Below are positions 32,521-44,600 of a DNA stretch of 64,000 bases, one piece after another (the stretch's first letter is position 1; each line of letters opens with the position of its first letter). The position numbers were made by a program, and so were the translations under genes. Source of the stretch: Metridium senile (lineage: Eukaryota; Cnidaria; Anthozoa; Actiniaria; Metridiidae). The DNA is taken from assembly GCA_949775045.1 (NCBI GenBank), contig OX459100.1:7497694-7561693 (forward strand), read 5' to 3'. The notes beneath the pieces were generated by a model that did no database searches, had not been told where the DNA came from, and worked only from the letters and a program-made list of their open reading frames with translations.

Positions 32521-34265
32521 AACAGGAAGTGTAATAAATAAAAGGAGACTGGGTCAGTCACGACACGGTCGAACCAAAGGATAGCCCAAGCTCTTGCAAG
32601 GCGCGGAAATACGAGAAACAAAATCGTTCGACTTCAGAGTCGCGCAACATTGTTGCATTGCAAGTTCCAGGTTGCAGAGCGTTATAGGTACCTCACGCGC
32701 GCAACAAATTTTGGTTCCAAATATTTTATATATACTGAGTTTACCATTTATGGGTTTCCTGTGGTGATACTACAACAGGAATCCCAACAATAAAGGAAAT
32801 CCAAAGTATTTTGGAATCTTGCAAAATAGAATGCTTCGCTTTTCCTTTTTTTAGCATTTTGAACGTTAATTCGAATCTCTGCAGATTTTTACCATTATTG
32901 GTATCCATATTTTATTGGGCAAGTTTGTTGTTTGCGCAATTTTGGTTGGGGTTCCTGTGGTATCAATTTGACTGGTCAATTTGCAAGCATCCTCTGTTGA
33001 TGAACTTGGACGTCCCGTAGTGTTATGTTTCTGTACAGATTGAACACTGCTACATTCTCTGAGGTTAGTATAACATAAATCACAAATACGTTTCTTGAGC
33101 AGTTTTTTCAAGGCAACACTTGTTTCACCATGGATAATACAAACAGTCAAGTGTTTTTATTATCCATGGTTGAAAGTATAGATACATGAGAAAAAATATC
33201 ACATGCCCTTAGCGGGAATTGAACCATGCCACGGTTTCGGCACCACAAGGACCAACCACGCTGGATACGCAGCCGGACAATGTAGTATAGAGCAACTGTG
33301 GGGTTCCCAGGGCGATATTAATCTCTTAGGTAAGTTTGAACACCGTAAATGGAAACGCAGAAGTGAAGTGAATAAAGAACTGAAATGCGTTCGGTGAATA
33401 AGAATTGTTTCGCTGTTTCAAGTTCGAGTTACGACAAGAGCGCGTAACTCGAGAATATTGTTTCGTTGTTTGTCAAAATGGGTGTAGCCTCAACAAAATG
33501 GGTGTGTCCGAGCGCGTAACTCGAAAAGCGCGAAACTCGAGAAATACCTTATCTCCATTCACATCACCCATTCTGCACTTCAGGTTTGGTATGCCACATG
33601 CAAGAAAACCTTCACCAAACTTTTTTGAAAAAGCTGTATTTCAACAACATTTTACAACAGTTCAGTGAAGTATACAACCCTTGCAGCAAGTCGGGATGCA
33701 GATCGATTTGGAGACAAAACAATATAGGTTTCAAACCTCAGGAGATTGAATTTTCTGTTTTGTTATCCAAATTGAGCTACTTTGACGTAACAGGAAGCTA
33801 CATGAACGGGGTCTACGCCAGGTATCCTATGCCAAAACTTATTCAAAACAACTTTATTGAAATTCTTTCGTTATAATGGACACCTCAAAAGGTAAAAATA
33901 TAAAATATTAATTACCGCCCTAGCTAGACTATAAACTGGTCTCTTACCTAATTATTTTACTATTAAGAAAGTGCTTTTTCTGGTAAGCTTAAGCCCTGCC
34001 TAGATACTATAATTACAAATGATGCAACTAATGCTACTGAATAAAAATGCTAGAATTTAAGATATACGATACAATAGAATAAAATGTTTTTTTGTTTGTT
34101 TTCCCTCTCTGGTAAGCAACCATACCCCCCGTGTCTCTTTTTTTCAAGAGACACAATCAGTTATACATTATTTATTTGCCCAAAAAAACATTGCGCATCG
34201 ATTCTGCGAAATAAGAGTCGTGAAACAGAATTCGTGAACATTTCTCTTACGGGTGTCGTCTGACT

Positions 34266-34483
34266 ATCGAGAACTTCGTCAGAATGTTTCAAAAAGCTAC
34301 CTTAATTTAATCTGTACAAATACCTTATCTTATCTGCGTCACATGGCATGTTCTGTTTTAAAATATATATCTTGCTTTAGCATTAACCATATTTTTTATA
34401 AGATTATATTAAAGTACTAGATTCGTGGAAGTACTAAGTACTAAATTCGTGGAAGAAGCCGAAACGAACACACAAATAGGATG
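34266..34483. mobile_element. 218-bp segment present only in unit 2
   Basis: Flanked by TGAC on both sides (GTCTGAC...GGATGAC) and absent from unit 1 at about 29463. The repeated flank favours insertion in unit 2 over deletion in unit 1. No terminal inverted repeat is evident. Confidence 0.55.
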
Positions 34484-34509
34484 ACTTTTTATACATTTCT
34501 GAGAAAAAT

Positions 34510-35293
34510 CTAGCTAGAAAAGAAAGTGTATATTTTATGTAAACCAAACAGTGTCAATCCACCTAATATCATAGCTAGATAGACTTGCACAAACGAACTT
34601 GTCAGAAGTGATCGAAGAGAGAACCCTGTTCTTTTGTCGTCCGGATCGCTCGCTCGCTGCAGACAAAGCATTCGTTGTGACGGTCAATTTTTCCAGTACA
34701 GCAGTTTGTTGCTCGCTTATATCCTTTTCAATCAAGTCAAAATATATATAAACAAACTGCTTGCAATACTCAAGGCAATCACTTTGAAGCAAAAGATAGT
34801 TTTTGTCGGCGATCGTGGCCATTATAACTTTCAGCGCTTGCAATGAGAGGGTCAGAGTGCCAATATACAGACAAAAATCAAACTGGGGCTCTTTTCCATG
34901 GAGATTGATCTCATCAGCTTGTACATAGTAATGCTCGTCTTGTCGTATGACAACGTGGAAGCGACGGATCACTGAACTTTCCTTCAAGCAGTCGCCAACA
35001 TCGTACGCCGTTAGATATTCTTGTGCTAGAACATCCAGTTTTGCAATATCATTGTCTTCAACAGCCCAGATCGCCGCGTGGATATCGTGTACCACAAGAA
35101 AGAAAATCCAGCCCGGCGAGGATTCCTCATCCTGCTTGATTTTGGGATGATCAAGTAGGTCGTCGTATTTCTTGTTCATAATATCCCAGACAATATCCAT
35201 CGTTTCTTGGTCAAAACCTGACTTGATTGTTTCTTCTTGATTAAGGCCGAGCTTTTCTTCTAGTCGTCGCTTTCGCAGGCTTTGTTGAGCCAT
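34510..35293 (-). pseudogene. Tail-anchored protein gene, copy 2, frameshifted before the membrane segment
   Basis: The ATG at 35293 opens a single exon that reads through DIMNKKYDDLLDHPKIKQDE and the whole soluble domain. At about 34630 it has five nucleotides fewer than copy 1, after SERSGRQ. The frame then ends at 34535 in an unrelated tail of about 30 residues with no hydrophobic stretch. In the other frame the membrane segment is intact and would end at 34510, the position matching copy 1's stop. Copy 2 therefore has the N-terminus copy 1 lost and lacks in-frame access to the C-terminus copy 1 kept. If expressed, it would be a 252-residue soluble form. The family is unknown to me. Confidence 0.7.
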
Positions 35294-35930
35294 GATTCAA
35301 AGTTAGTTTGTATCTCACTGACCTTATATCGAAACCGCCTTGAAAAGTGAAGCTAAGTGAAATATACAGACGCTATTTCAGCGTAGCTAAAGAGCTTTCA
35401 AGTGTGACGTCACTCGTATGCAAAAACGACTTCCGGGTCCAAAACGAAAAGCATTTCTATAAATATTTTTCTTACTTCTTTTTTCATGACAGGATTTGCT
35501 ATCCAAATTTCTAACAGTTTCAGGTGGAGGTTTAATCATTGAGAACATTTTTCGCTTGATTTTAGCGGTTTTTGTGAAAACTTAAAAAGCGCTATATAAA
35601 CCATCCTCGGGAACCCAGGAGTATTCTTCTGTCGCTCGTTTCTCGCTTCCACAACGTATATGTTGTGGAAGCGAGAAACGAGCGACAGAAGAATACCCTT
35701 GGGTTCCCGAGGATGTATATAAACAGGAAGTGTAATAAATAAAAGGAGACTGGGTCAGTCACGACACGGTCGAACCAAAGGATAGCCCAAGCTCTTGCAA
35801 GGCGCGGAAATACGAGATACAAAATCGTTCGACTTCAGAGTCGCGCAACATTGTTGCATTGCAAGTTGCATAGCGTTATAGGTACCTCACGCGCGCAACA
35901 AATTTTGGTTCCAAATATATTATATATACT

Positions 35931-36300
35931 GAGTTTACCATTTATGGGTTTCCTGTGATACTACAACAGGAAGCCCAACGATAAAGGAAATCCACATTCA
36001 AGTATTTTGGAATCAAAATGAAATGGAAAATAAAATGCTTCGCTTTTCCTTTTTGCATCTTGAACGTTTATTTGAATCTTTGCAGATTTTTACCTTGATT
36101 GGTATCCATATTTAATTGAGGAAGTTTTTTGTTTGCGCAATTTTGATTGGGGTTCCTGTGGTATCAATGCAAGCACCGAAATAACATTCCTCTGTCGATG
36201 AACTTGGATAAATGTCCCGTTGTGTTATGCTTCTGTACAGATTTTCCATGATTGATTGAACGTGCTTTTCCCCGTGCTTTTCCGAGCTTGGTAAGTTTTT
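35931..36300. repeat. Truncated third unit of the tandem duplication
   Basis: TACTGAGTTTACCATTTATG and the following 350 bp again match the start of units 1 and 2, with more divergence and small deletions, then the similarity fades. Confidence 0.75.
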
Positions 36301-36539
36301 AAGTGCCATGTAATACAATGCTTATATCAAGCTTTAAAAAATAAGAAAAAAGTTTAGTTTTAAATTGATTTTTCTTGGCAAAAAAACAAACAAATGCGAA
36401 CGTCAATTTTCTACAATAAATTGCGCCATATTTTTTCCTTTTATTGCAGAATTCTAGAAGGATTAACTTAGTTTATTTTTCATGAAATACTATTATTTTT
36501 CCGGTCATTTTTGAATGGCGAGGCTAAACAGGAGGCTGT

Positions 36540-36740
36540 GAAAACTATTTTTAGGCGGAACGGAGTTGCGGGGTTCCCCAAAAAATATCGAGGACAGTTT
36601 TAACCTTGAAAAAAATATCGTGCATAACAAAAAACCTGCAAAAATATTGTACAAAGCTGAAAAAAATATTCTGCACAGCCTCGAGAGGAGGAAAAAAATG
36701 TCCTGCACCGGAATTTTACCCAAACCCCCATCCGTCATTA
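36540..36740. mobile_element. Repeat remnant with AAAAAATATCGTGCA words
   Basis: GGAACGGAGTTGCGGGG, then spaced AAAAAAATATCGTGCA-type words and CCCCCATCCGTC at the end. It resembles the interior of the MITE at 30731-30976. Nothing else is seen between 36300 and 37050. Confidence 0.45.
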
Positions 36741-37115
36741 TAAACTAGTTACAAAACTCGCAAAGCATGCTGGTACTTGTTTTTTACGTCAATACATGGA
36801 AGAGAAGGAAGAGATCATCTACCGAACTGGAAAACGACTCAATTTAAAAGAGATCGCAACATTTTCGGTTGGTAATTAGAAGATTCATTGTTTATCGCCA
36901 GCTTCGCTGAAAGTAAGCTATGTAAGCTAACTAAACGTTTTAATATACATTTGCTTTTACAAACTTGCTTTTGTTCTCGAAAAGAGTCGATATGTCCGGC
37001 GTAAAGTTAATTACTTAAATTATCTTAATATTTGTACTAAATATCTCTTACTTTGCAGTTAACAAAACGGATCCAAAACAAAGCTTCTCACAGATTTTTT
37101 ACTTGCTCGACGAAA

Positions 37116-39991
37116 ATGGGTAAAGGAAAGCAACTTGAGAATAACTCGAGTAAATTGTTTGAGCCTTGCGTGATCGTTCATGGCGGCGCTTGGAGTGCTC
37201 CGGTCCAGTGGCATACAACATGCATCGAAGGCGTACAACAAGCTGTTAGAGCTGGATACAACAAACTTTTACAGGTAAATAGAAATGTTTGAATCATAGA
37301 ACAAGGTTTTTAAGTTTTGACGCAGTTTACATTATTTAATAGCCTTTACAATTTGCACTCTTGTAGACATATTGTTATGCATAAATTCTGTCGTACCATC
37401 GCGTTGCCCTTCGAGATACTTTTTCGTAACTTAAATACATTGTAAATTAAACAAAAGTTTTTTCTTAAAATGTGAAAGAATATAGCTACAGATATTTGTG
37501 TTTTCATTAACATTTGTCACTTGTATTTTTTTTTTTAAACAAACTACTTACGTAATGGACCTGCGAAACCGGTTCTGCTCAACGAGCACGTCACATGATT
37601 GATTCAAGTAATGAAAACTGTTTACTCGCCTTGATATTTTATCCAACTCGCCATGAATTAAAATTTTAGAATTTTTGTGGTTTCAGTCAGGAAATGGCCA
37701 TGTTTCATATGTTATTAATATATGCGTTTATCCCTAAGCCTTCCCCCCCCCCCTCCCCCCCCCCGGGACTTAATTTCTGTACAATGAATTTTGGCTTATA
37801 GTACATTGCATGCCACAATAATTGTTTTGGCCTCCAATATTATTATGTGAATAGCGCGATATGCAGTTAATATACTTACTTAATAGGAAGGTAGTGCTGT
37901 TGATGGTGTAGAAGCCGCAGTGAAAAGTCTTGAAGATAATCCAGTGTTTAATGCTGGATTTGGCTCTGTGTTGACAGAGGACGGCACTGTGGAAATGGAT
38001 GCCATGATTATGGATGGTAAAACATTAAATACAGGTACTGGCCCAGATTATAACACACAGTATGGGCTATACTGCTGATCTCATCCAACAGGGCAATTAA
38101 CACTTCCTTTTATCATTGATATTATGAAACTAAACAAGCAATTATTAAAAAGACTGAGTGTGAGGAGTGTGTTATCCTGATAACTCTATTCAATATCTGC
38201 ATAATTCTTCATATCATGCAGAAGCTGCAGCAAATCCACTAATAATATTGTTTTATAATTCATTCAAAATGTTTCCAGAATTTGTAAATGAGAAAAATGT
38301 GTCAAAAAGTACACTTGAACAACTAGAATAATGTTTTTTATCAATGTATATATCAAAGTTGAAATGAAAAGAGAGAGTAATAGTTGATTAAAAGACTGAT
38401 ATATGTACACAAACATAGAATAACATAATGATTGGTTATGTACAATCATTGTACTATCAAAAACTCTCATTCTTATTTTAAAACTTTAAGTTCCAATGAT
38501 AAAACTGTGATATTTCCACATAATTTAATATTTCTGTTTACCACAAATCCTCATGATTTGACTAAAATATTATTTTTTCTCTAATGGTTGTTTTTGGTTT
38601 GGTTGTATCTTCTCAGGAGCTGTAGCATGTGTATCAAATGTTTCCAATCCTGTCGGACTTGCACGTTTAGTGATGGAAAATACTTCACACTGCATGTTAG
38701 TTGCTGGTGGTGCCACAAAGTTTGCAAAAAAGCAGAATGTTCCAATCCTTGACAATCCAACAGTCCTAGTGTCTGAATATTCAAAGTTGAAAGCAGATAT
38801 CTACATGGGTACAAGCAAAAACTTTGACTCTATGCTTGCGGCAACAATGAACACAGAATCACTCTGTGAGAGTAAAATGAAGAGTGCTAGCACTGTTAAG
38901 CAGCGTCTTCTTCAGCAGGACATGCACGATACTGTTGGAGCTGTTGCAATAGATTGCCATGGTAATATAGCTTCTGCTACATCAACAGGTGAGTAAATAC
39001 TGATAAGTAATATTCTTTTGTTGGGAGTACAATATTGTGTTTGTACCTCACACTAAGATCTGTGTTGGGAATAGACCAAACCAGCTAAAGCGTTGCTATG
39101 TACATTTCCACTCTAACCTTTAGGAATAAGAACTTTTTGTTCCACAAAATTGCCACATGATATCAAAATAAAAAAGACAAATAATCTTATTCCCAAAAGA
39201 TTTGAATTTGGTTGAAAAATACATAGCAACGCATTAGCCGATTTGTTCTATAATTTAGTCAAGGCTATCAAAAACTCTTCCCTCTTGTGTGTCCGCATGA
39301 ATACTTTGTTGACTTTTCTGGTAGCAAAATTCTAAATGATGATCAAATTCACAAAGAGATATTTTGTTGCTTACAAACCATCAGATCTACAAAGTAAATA
39401 CCAGGGTACCCAGAGTATTACCCTGGTTACTAGAGGCTTGACTAACTTTCTCCCTGCCACATATTTTGAGCCACAAAGAAGCCAGACGTCGTCTAAGCCT
39501 CTGGTAGGAAGAGTACTTATCATACACCAAAAAAGTGAATTGAAACTTGTAATAGAAGAGGCTAAGAAAACATAAATTTGAAAATTGTGTTCAATAATGT
39601 ATCTTATTTTTGATTGAAAGGTGGAATCCCTTTTAAAATGGTTGGTCGTGTGGGTGACTCGCCCATGGTTGGATCAGGAGGCTATGCAAACACATTCGCT
39701 GGAGTCTCGACCACTGGCCATGGAGAATCCATCCTTAAAGTTGTCCTTGCTAGTGAAGTTGCAAACCATATTGAAAATGGTATGAATTCTACACAAGCAT
39801 GTCTGGAAGGATTACAGATGATGTACAACAAAACACAAGGCCAGGGTGGAGTGATATGTATCGATAAGAATGGCAACTGGGGAAGAGGGTTTAGTACCTG
39901 TGCAATGCCATGGGCTGCTTTGAAAGAAGGAGTTCTAACATATGGCTGCAAACCGGACCAAGTAGAGAAAATCCAAGAAATCTATGATTAA
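37116..39991 (+). CDS. ASRGL1: Isoaspartyl peptidase / L-asparaginase (ASRGL1 type)
   Basis: Four coding exons: 37116-37274 (the exon itself begins at 37059 after an acceptor, so there is an upstream untranslated exon), 37887-38034, 38617-38988, 39621-39991. Together they give 349 residues. This is an Ntn-hydrolase that cuts itself to expose a Thr nucleophile and then hydrolyses L-asparagine and isoaspartyl peptides. Visible: VIVHGGAW near the N-terminus, [22 protein letters not shown], the autocleavage site [10 protein letters not shown] with Thr at about 208, TSTGG, then GRVGDSP and STTGHGE of the substrate pocket, and a C-terminal SMPWAA-like [11 protein letters not shown]. The linker before the Thr is longer than in human ASRGL1 (about 308 residues), which accounts for much of the extra length. 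Confidence 0.93.
39395..39515. mobile_element. MITE, CTTGACTAACTTTCTCCCTG family
   Basis: Same family as 7209-7325: GTTACTAGAGGCTTGACTAA, CTCCCTGCCACATATTTTGA, then AAGCCTCTGGTA. The right arm is partly deleted. In ASRGL1 intron 4 of the gene (last intron). Confidence 0.65.
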
Positions 39992-40007
39992 CGTTTTTAG
40001 GGGAAGG

Positions 40008-40184
40008 AATAGACCGCTTTACTTCCGTATGCAAATTGCCCATTTCAGACCACGTGTCATTCCCTTGAGAATTGTTCTTTTATGATGAACGTGTTATAGA
40101 ACATGTGAAAGAAACAATTCCCAAGGGTAGCATCATGTGATCTGAAATGGGACAACAAACAAGGAAGGTAAAGAGGTCTATTAT
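40008..40184. mobile_element. Palindromic MITE downstream of ASRGL1
   Basis: Ends AATAGACCGCTTTACTTCC and GGAAGGTAAAGAGGTCTATT. Inner arms CCCATTTCAGACCACGTG against CATGTGATCTGAAATGGG. Confidence 0.8.
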
Positions 40185-41683
40185 AATTGACCATAGTTAA
40201 TACACTGAGGAAAGAAGGAGGGGAAATAATTCATCATGGTGGACTAGGAAGTGCATCAAGGGAGGGAGGGAGAGAGGAAGGGAGGGAAGGAGAGAGGGAG
40301 GGATGGGGATGATTATGATGGATTATAGGAAATGCATGGAATACATCTAATTGCTTGAATAAAAACTACCTATTTACAGCAGCACATAGCAACTTAAATC
40401 AGAAGACAAATAACAATGTATATAACAATAAGCACTTAATGACTGGTCCCGAGGGAAACAGTTAGTTTTGTTTCCCGAGAATTTCAATGTTTACCGAGGC
40501 TCCGCCCTATTCAAACGAAGAAACATTTTCTCTCCATTTTGAAATTTTTTTATTTACGTGGATTTATTTCCCTCCACGTGACGTGCTCTCGACCAATAAG
40601 AAAACGAGTTTGAATAGGATATATAAAAATGCTAAATATGTTAACTCAATTTGTACTGGAAAGTTTGTGATCATTAAATCAATATTTAATGCATTAATAG
40701 ATAGGCATTTAACCATTTACTGTTTTAGAATAAGACTTGCTAACACATTGTATTTTAATTTTGCCTGGGGAATATTTTTAGTGTTAACTTTTTGTTTATG
40801 TGGAAATTTCTGATAACAAATAAACAAAGAATCATGTGTCACTTGTTGTAGTGTTTATCTCTAACTGTTTATCTACAACTAAAATAGTTGATAGTGTGAT
40901 ATTTGCAGTCTATATATAAGTGAGAATTAAGCCAATATCCCTGTTTCTTGAACTGAGACGCATCGATTGAATACGCTATAGAGCAAAGAAGTCTCTTTAG
41001 GCCAGGGGCCGGTTGTACGAAGCCTGAATAGCGCTATCCATCGGATAAATCCTTATTCAGCGGATAAAATCTATAAAAAAAACTATGCAGTGGATAACTT
41101 TTATCCGCAGATAACTTAAACCACCCTTTGTACAACCGGCCCCAGAGCTGGACTTGCGCGCAATCTTATGAATTCTACAATCTAGGACAAAAATAGTTGA
41201 CAAGTCATATAATCAGATTTGCATCAAACTACAAAGATGTGACCTTATATAGCGGGTTGGGGCAAAGCCTGCATAGCTGGCACTGCAGTTGGGCCGGGAG
41301 GGGAGAGGGGAGAGGGAGAGGGGGAGGGGAGAGGGGGAGGGGAGGGGAGAGGGGGAGGGGAGATTTTATATACCAAAATACGTTTTTGTGCAGTTTTTAC
41401 ACAAAAATCACATTTTGTCAACATTTTTGTCCAAGATCATAGCTATTTTCTTATGTTTGATAGGTTATTACTGCTCACGCATCTGGCTTCTTCCGATCAA
41501 AAATGAAAGGAAAACACTAAAAGCTCTCGACTGCTTTACGTTTGGCGAGTATATGAAAATAAGTTCTGAACTGACAATATTAGAAAATAGCTAGAAGTGA
41601 TTGATGCATGTCCGTTGAACATTAAATAGTGTTGGCAAAAGCGCGAAAAGCATTCGCAGTATGCAACGGAAAATCGTTTCCAC
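40185..41683. other. Intergenic region, no gene seen
   Basis: Contains a GGGAGGGA-rich tract (40255-40312), a stretch starting GTTTCCCGAGAATTTC at about 40470 that looks repetitive, the MITE 41005-41144, and a GGGGAGAGGGGGAGGGG tract (41283-41362) that could form G-rich structures. A promoter for the gene at 41684 should lie at the right end. Confidence 0.5.
41005..41144. mobile_element. MITE, GGGGCCGGTTGTACGAAG ends
   Basis: Inverted ends GGGGCCGGTTGTACGAAG and TTTGTACAACCGGCCCC, with ATCGGATAAATCC and GGATAACTTTTATCC inside. Best-preserved of the three copies in the window. Confidence 0.85.
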
Positions 41684-44600
41684 ATGTTGATCAATCTTGT
41701 GCTCGGCCCATCGAGTAAAGACTGGCTGTCACACAATTTCCGGTCTTCAGCCCGGATTACATTTCACAATTTTCAACTCATCGAGAACAATTTTTGCTCC
41801 GAAGATCTTCCACGTAGATTTCTAGCTATTTTTCCCAACAAGAATGACACAATGATAGATTGTTTTTTCAGAACGCTGGCGTATCTCCGCCTTCGTTTCT
41901 TCAGCATTGGTTACAAGAAAAGGATAGCAATCCAGCTTCTAATTCTCATGCTAGTTGCTTTCTTAGCGCTGAAGTCATTCTTCTTCGCTAATCTCTCAGA
42001 GCTAGATATATTTAACACCAATACTAGTCTTACTGCTGGAGCTAGTGGATGGGATAGATGGAGTGTAAAGATGGAGAAGAAAGGATATCGTTCAATTGGA
42101 GACGTGTTTAACCAATGTGGTACGTATCAGTATGTGACGTGTCCTTTTAAAACTAATAGGAAATATAATCGGGTATAATGCAATTTATAACACCGTAAAA
42201 AATGCTAATTTTAAAACTTTGCTACGGTGTTACAAATTTCATCATATTACCTATCGTTTATATCAAACACCAACGCAGCCTATACTAGTTTACTCGCTAG
42301 TTTCCATCCATATCAAACTAGCTACTCTTGATACTTGATAGACTACGTAGTGTACATAAATATATATAAGATTAATTTATTTTGGTGCTATACAAATACT
42401 ACCATTACATCACATTCACTTTAAACATTTGAAATGCACTTCAGCGTCTTTATAGATTGTGTACTGCTTAGTGTACTAAGTCTTTTGTTTTCTATTGTGT
42501 TTGCTGAGTACTAGCAATTAAAAAAAAACATGACACTGCAGAACAATACAAGTGATGCTTGAAGAAATGAAGAAATGTCCCTGTAACCAGGGTATTTTTA
42601 AGATTAGTTAAAATTTCGCTTTTCTTAGTCCAAAATTTCGCTTTTCTTTGTCCAAAATTTGAATACATTTTATGCTGTTTTCGTAACTTTATTCTCTTGG
42701 GGACAATTGACTTTTTTGTTTGCTATATAATTAATGGCAAATGCGCTATATAAGCACACATTACATTACATAGCACATTCTTAACTTTATCTCAAAATAC
42801 ACTTCGTGAACTGGGATACGAAAAGCACTCTTATTTACTGACTTCATCACATGTAGCCCAAGCTCACTATCTGTGGTCTTATAAGCCTTATATGGGAGAA
42901 TATACGGCGATTTTTAAAATATACAAAATTTGTATAAATAATAAAAATAAACGTTCTTACTTGTTCTTGTGTTTTACTTTGACTCCCTGTTAAGTTTCAG
43001 GCCATTTGGGGCAGTTTTGAGCGAGTAGGGGAAAATTTTCTCTCCCTTGACAAGAAATAAATTTTCCCCTACTCGCTCAAAACTGCCCCAAATGGCCTGA
43101 AATTTAACAGGGAGTCAAAGTAAAACACAAGAAACAAGTAAGAACGTTTATTTTTATTATTTATACAAATTTTGTATATTTTAAAAATCGCCGTATATTC
43201 TCCTATATAAGGCTTATAAGACCACAGATAGTGAGCTTGGGCTGCCTGTGACTTCATAATCTCTAAAAAGCGTAATGTTGAAAAACCCATTAAGAGCAAA
43301 ACAAAATTCTGCCAAGACAATACAAAACAAAAGGGTTCAATGTATTAGTGCTTAAAGACTATTTAAACATCATGGAAACCGCTCAAACCACATTCTTTTT
43401 TAAATGTGCATGTCATCGATCGATCCCCGATCACGCAACCAGTGTACCGTCATGTCCAGTCCTGTTGCTGTACAACGGATAACAGTGTTTAAAAACCGAG
43501 TATAAAAGGGTTATATCGAACAGTTCACATGCTATAATATATTTCGGTCAAGATGAAGTAAATAATAATATTACGTATAGTAGAGAGATCTCCAGCATTA
43601 AAGGAAGTTTTTATTATATATTTTGACGTTAATATTGATGTCATGTGATGCCTCAAGGTCAAGATCATTAGTCATGTGATTTGCTCGTGGTTATCATCTG
43701 CTTTATGTTTGACTAGGACTAACGTTCTCCTGAGTGGGGGAGGGTCATTTGTTGCTCTTTTTGTGTCTTTCCCTCTTTGTCTGGTCCACTACTGACGTCT
43801 GGTATATGAGGTTGTGTCTGTCTCTACCCGTCTTTAAGTAGCTGTCAATCATGTCCTTAAGTGTCTGTCTGTCTTTGTCAATCTTTGCGTGTTTCATTGT
43901 CTGTCGTTGTTTCTGTATATATGTTTATCTGTCTTTAAGTGACTGTCAATCATGTCAGTCAGTGTCTGTCTTTGTCAATCATGTCAGTCAGTCAGCTATA
44001 GTGTCTGTCTGTCTTTTTCAATCTGCACGTCTTTCTGCCTGTTGTTGTGTCTGTATGTGTCCTGTCTTTCCTTGGTGTATGTTTGTCCTTCTGAATTTGT
44101 CTGTCTGTCCGTTTTCAATCTACCTGCAGTTTGTCTGTCTGTCTGTCTGTTTTTGGAGTCTGTCATCGTGTCTGTCTGTCTTTGTTTGTGTGTGTTTCAG
44201 CAGTTTTCGACTGTTATCTGGTACTTAAATGTTTGTCTGACACGGCAGTTGTGTCTGCCTTTCAATGCATATCGCACGTCTGTTTACTCGTGTGTGGGTG
44301 TCTTAGCGTTCGTCACCAAAATGACTGCCTAACTGTCTCTGTGTTATGTCTTTTTAACAGAAAAGGAATCGTCTCGATCGAAGATTGGAAAAGTTCTCAT
44401 TAATTTCGACAGAAGCAAAGGCGTGGTCATCGCGACAGTGGTTGCCAACTTTACAATGCGTAAGTACATCTTTAAAAAGTACATCAAATCTATCAATCAC
44501 ACTCTCTGTAAGTTCTGTAAAGATAAAGTCAAATGCGTGGATTCAAAAATGTTCAATAAATGTACTTAATCTTTTCAAATTAGCTTATTCTTTGTAATTA

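Larger units (their letters stand above)
27641..32733. repeat. Tandem segmental duplication, unit 1
   Basis: TACTGAGTTTAC and TATGGGTTTCCTGTGG start this unit. The same order of sequence recurs from 32734. Removing the 1.81-kb Helentron-like insertion (30166-31975) and the 0.28-kb hAT-like element (29043-29327) leaves about 3.0 kb, equal to unit 2. It carries copy 1 of the tail-anchored gene. Confidence 0.92.
32734..35930. repeat. Tandem segmental duplication, unit 2
   Basis: Colinear copy of 27641-32733 that lacks the Helentron-like and hAT-like insertions but has its own 218-bp extra segment (34266-34483). It carries copy 2 of the tail-anchored gene. Confidence 0.92.

Noticed and set aside
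40487..40813. 108-residue frame MFTEAPPYSNEE
   Set aside because: It begins in a stretch (TTTACCGAGGCTCCGCCC) that looks like an interspersed repeat, and the rest is AT-rich with no recognisable domain.
43851..44403. Cys/Ser/Val-rich frames
   Set aside because: By-products of the GTCTGTCTGT microsatellite next to ML-gene exon 2.
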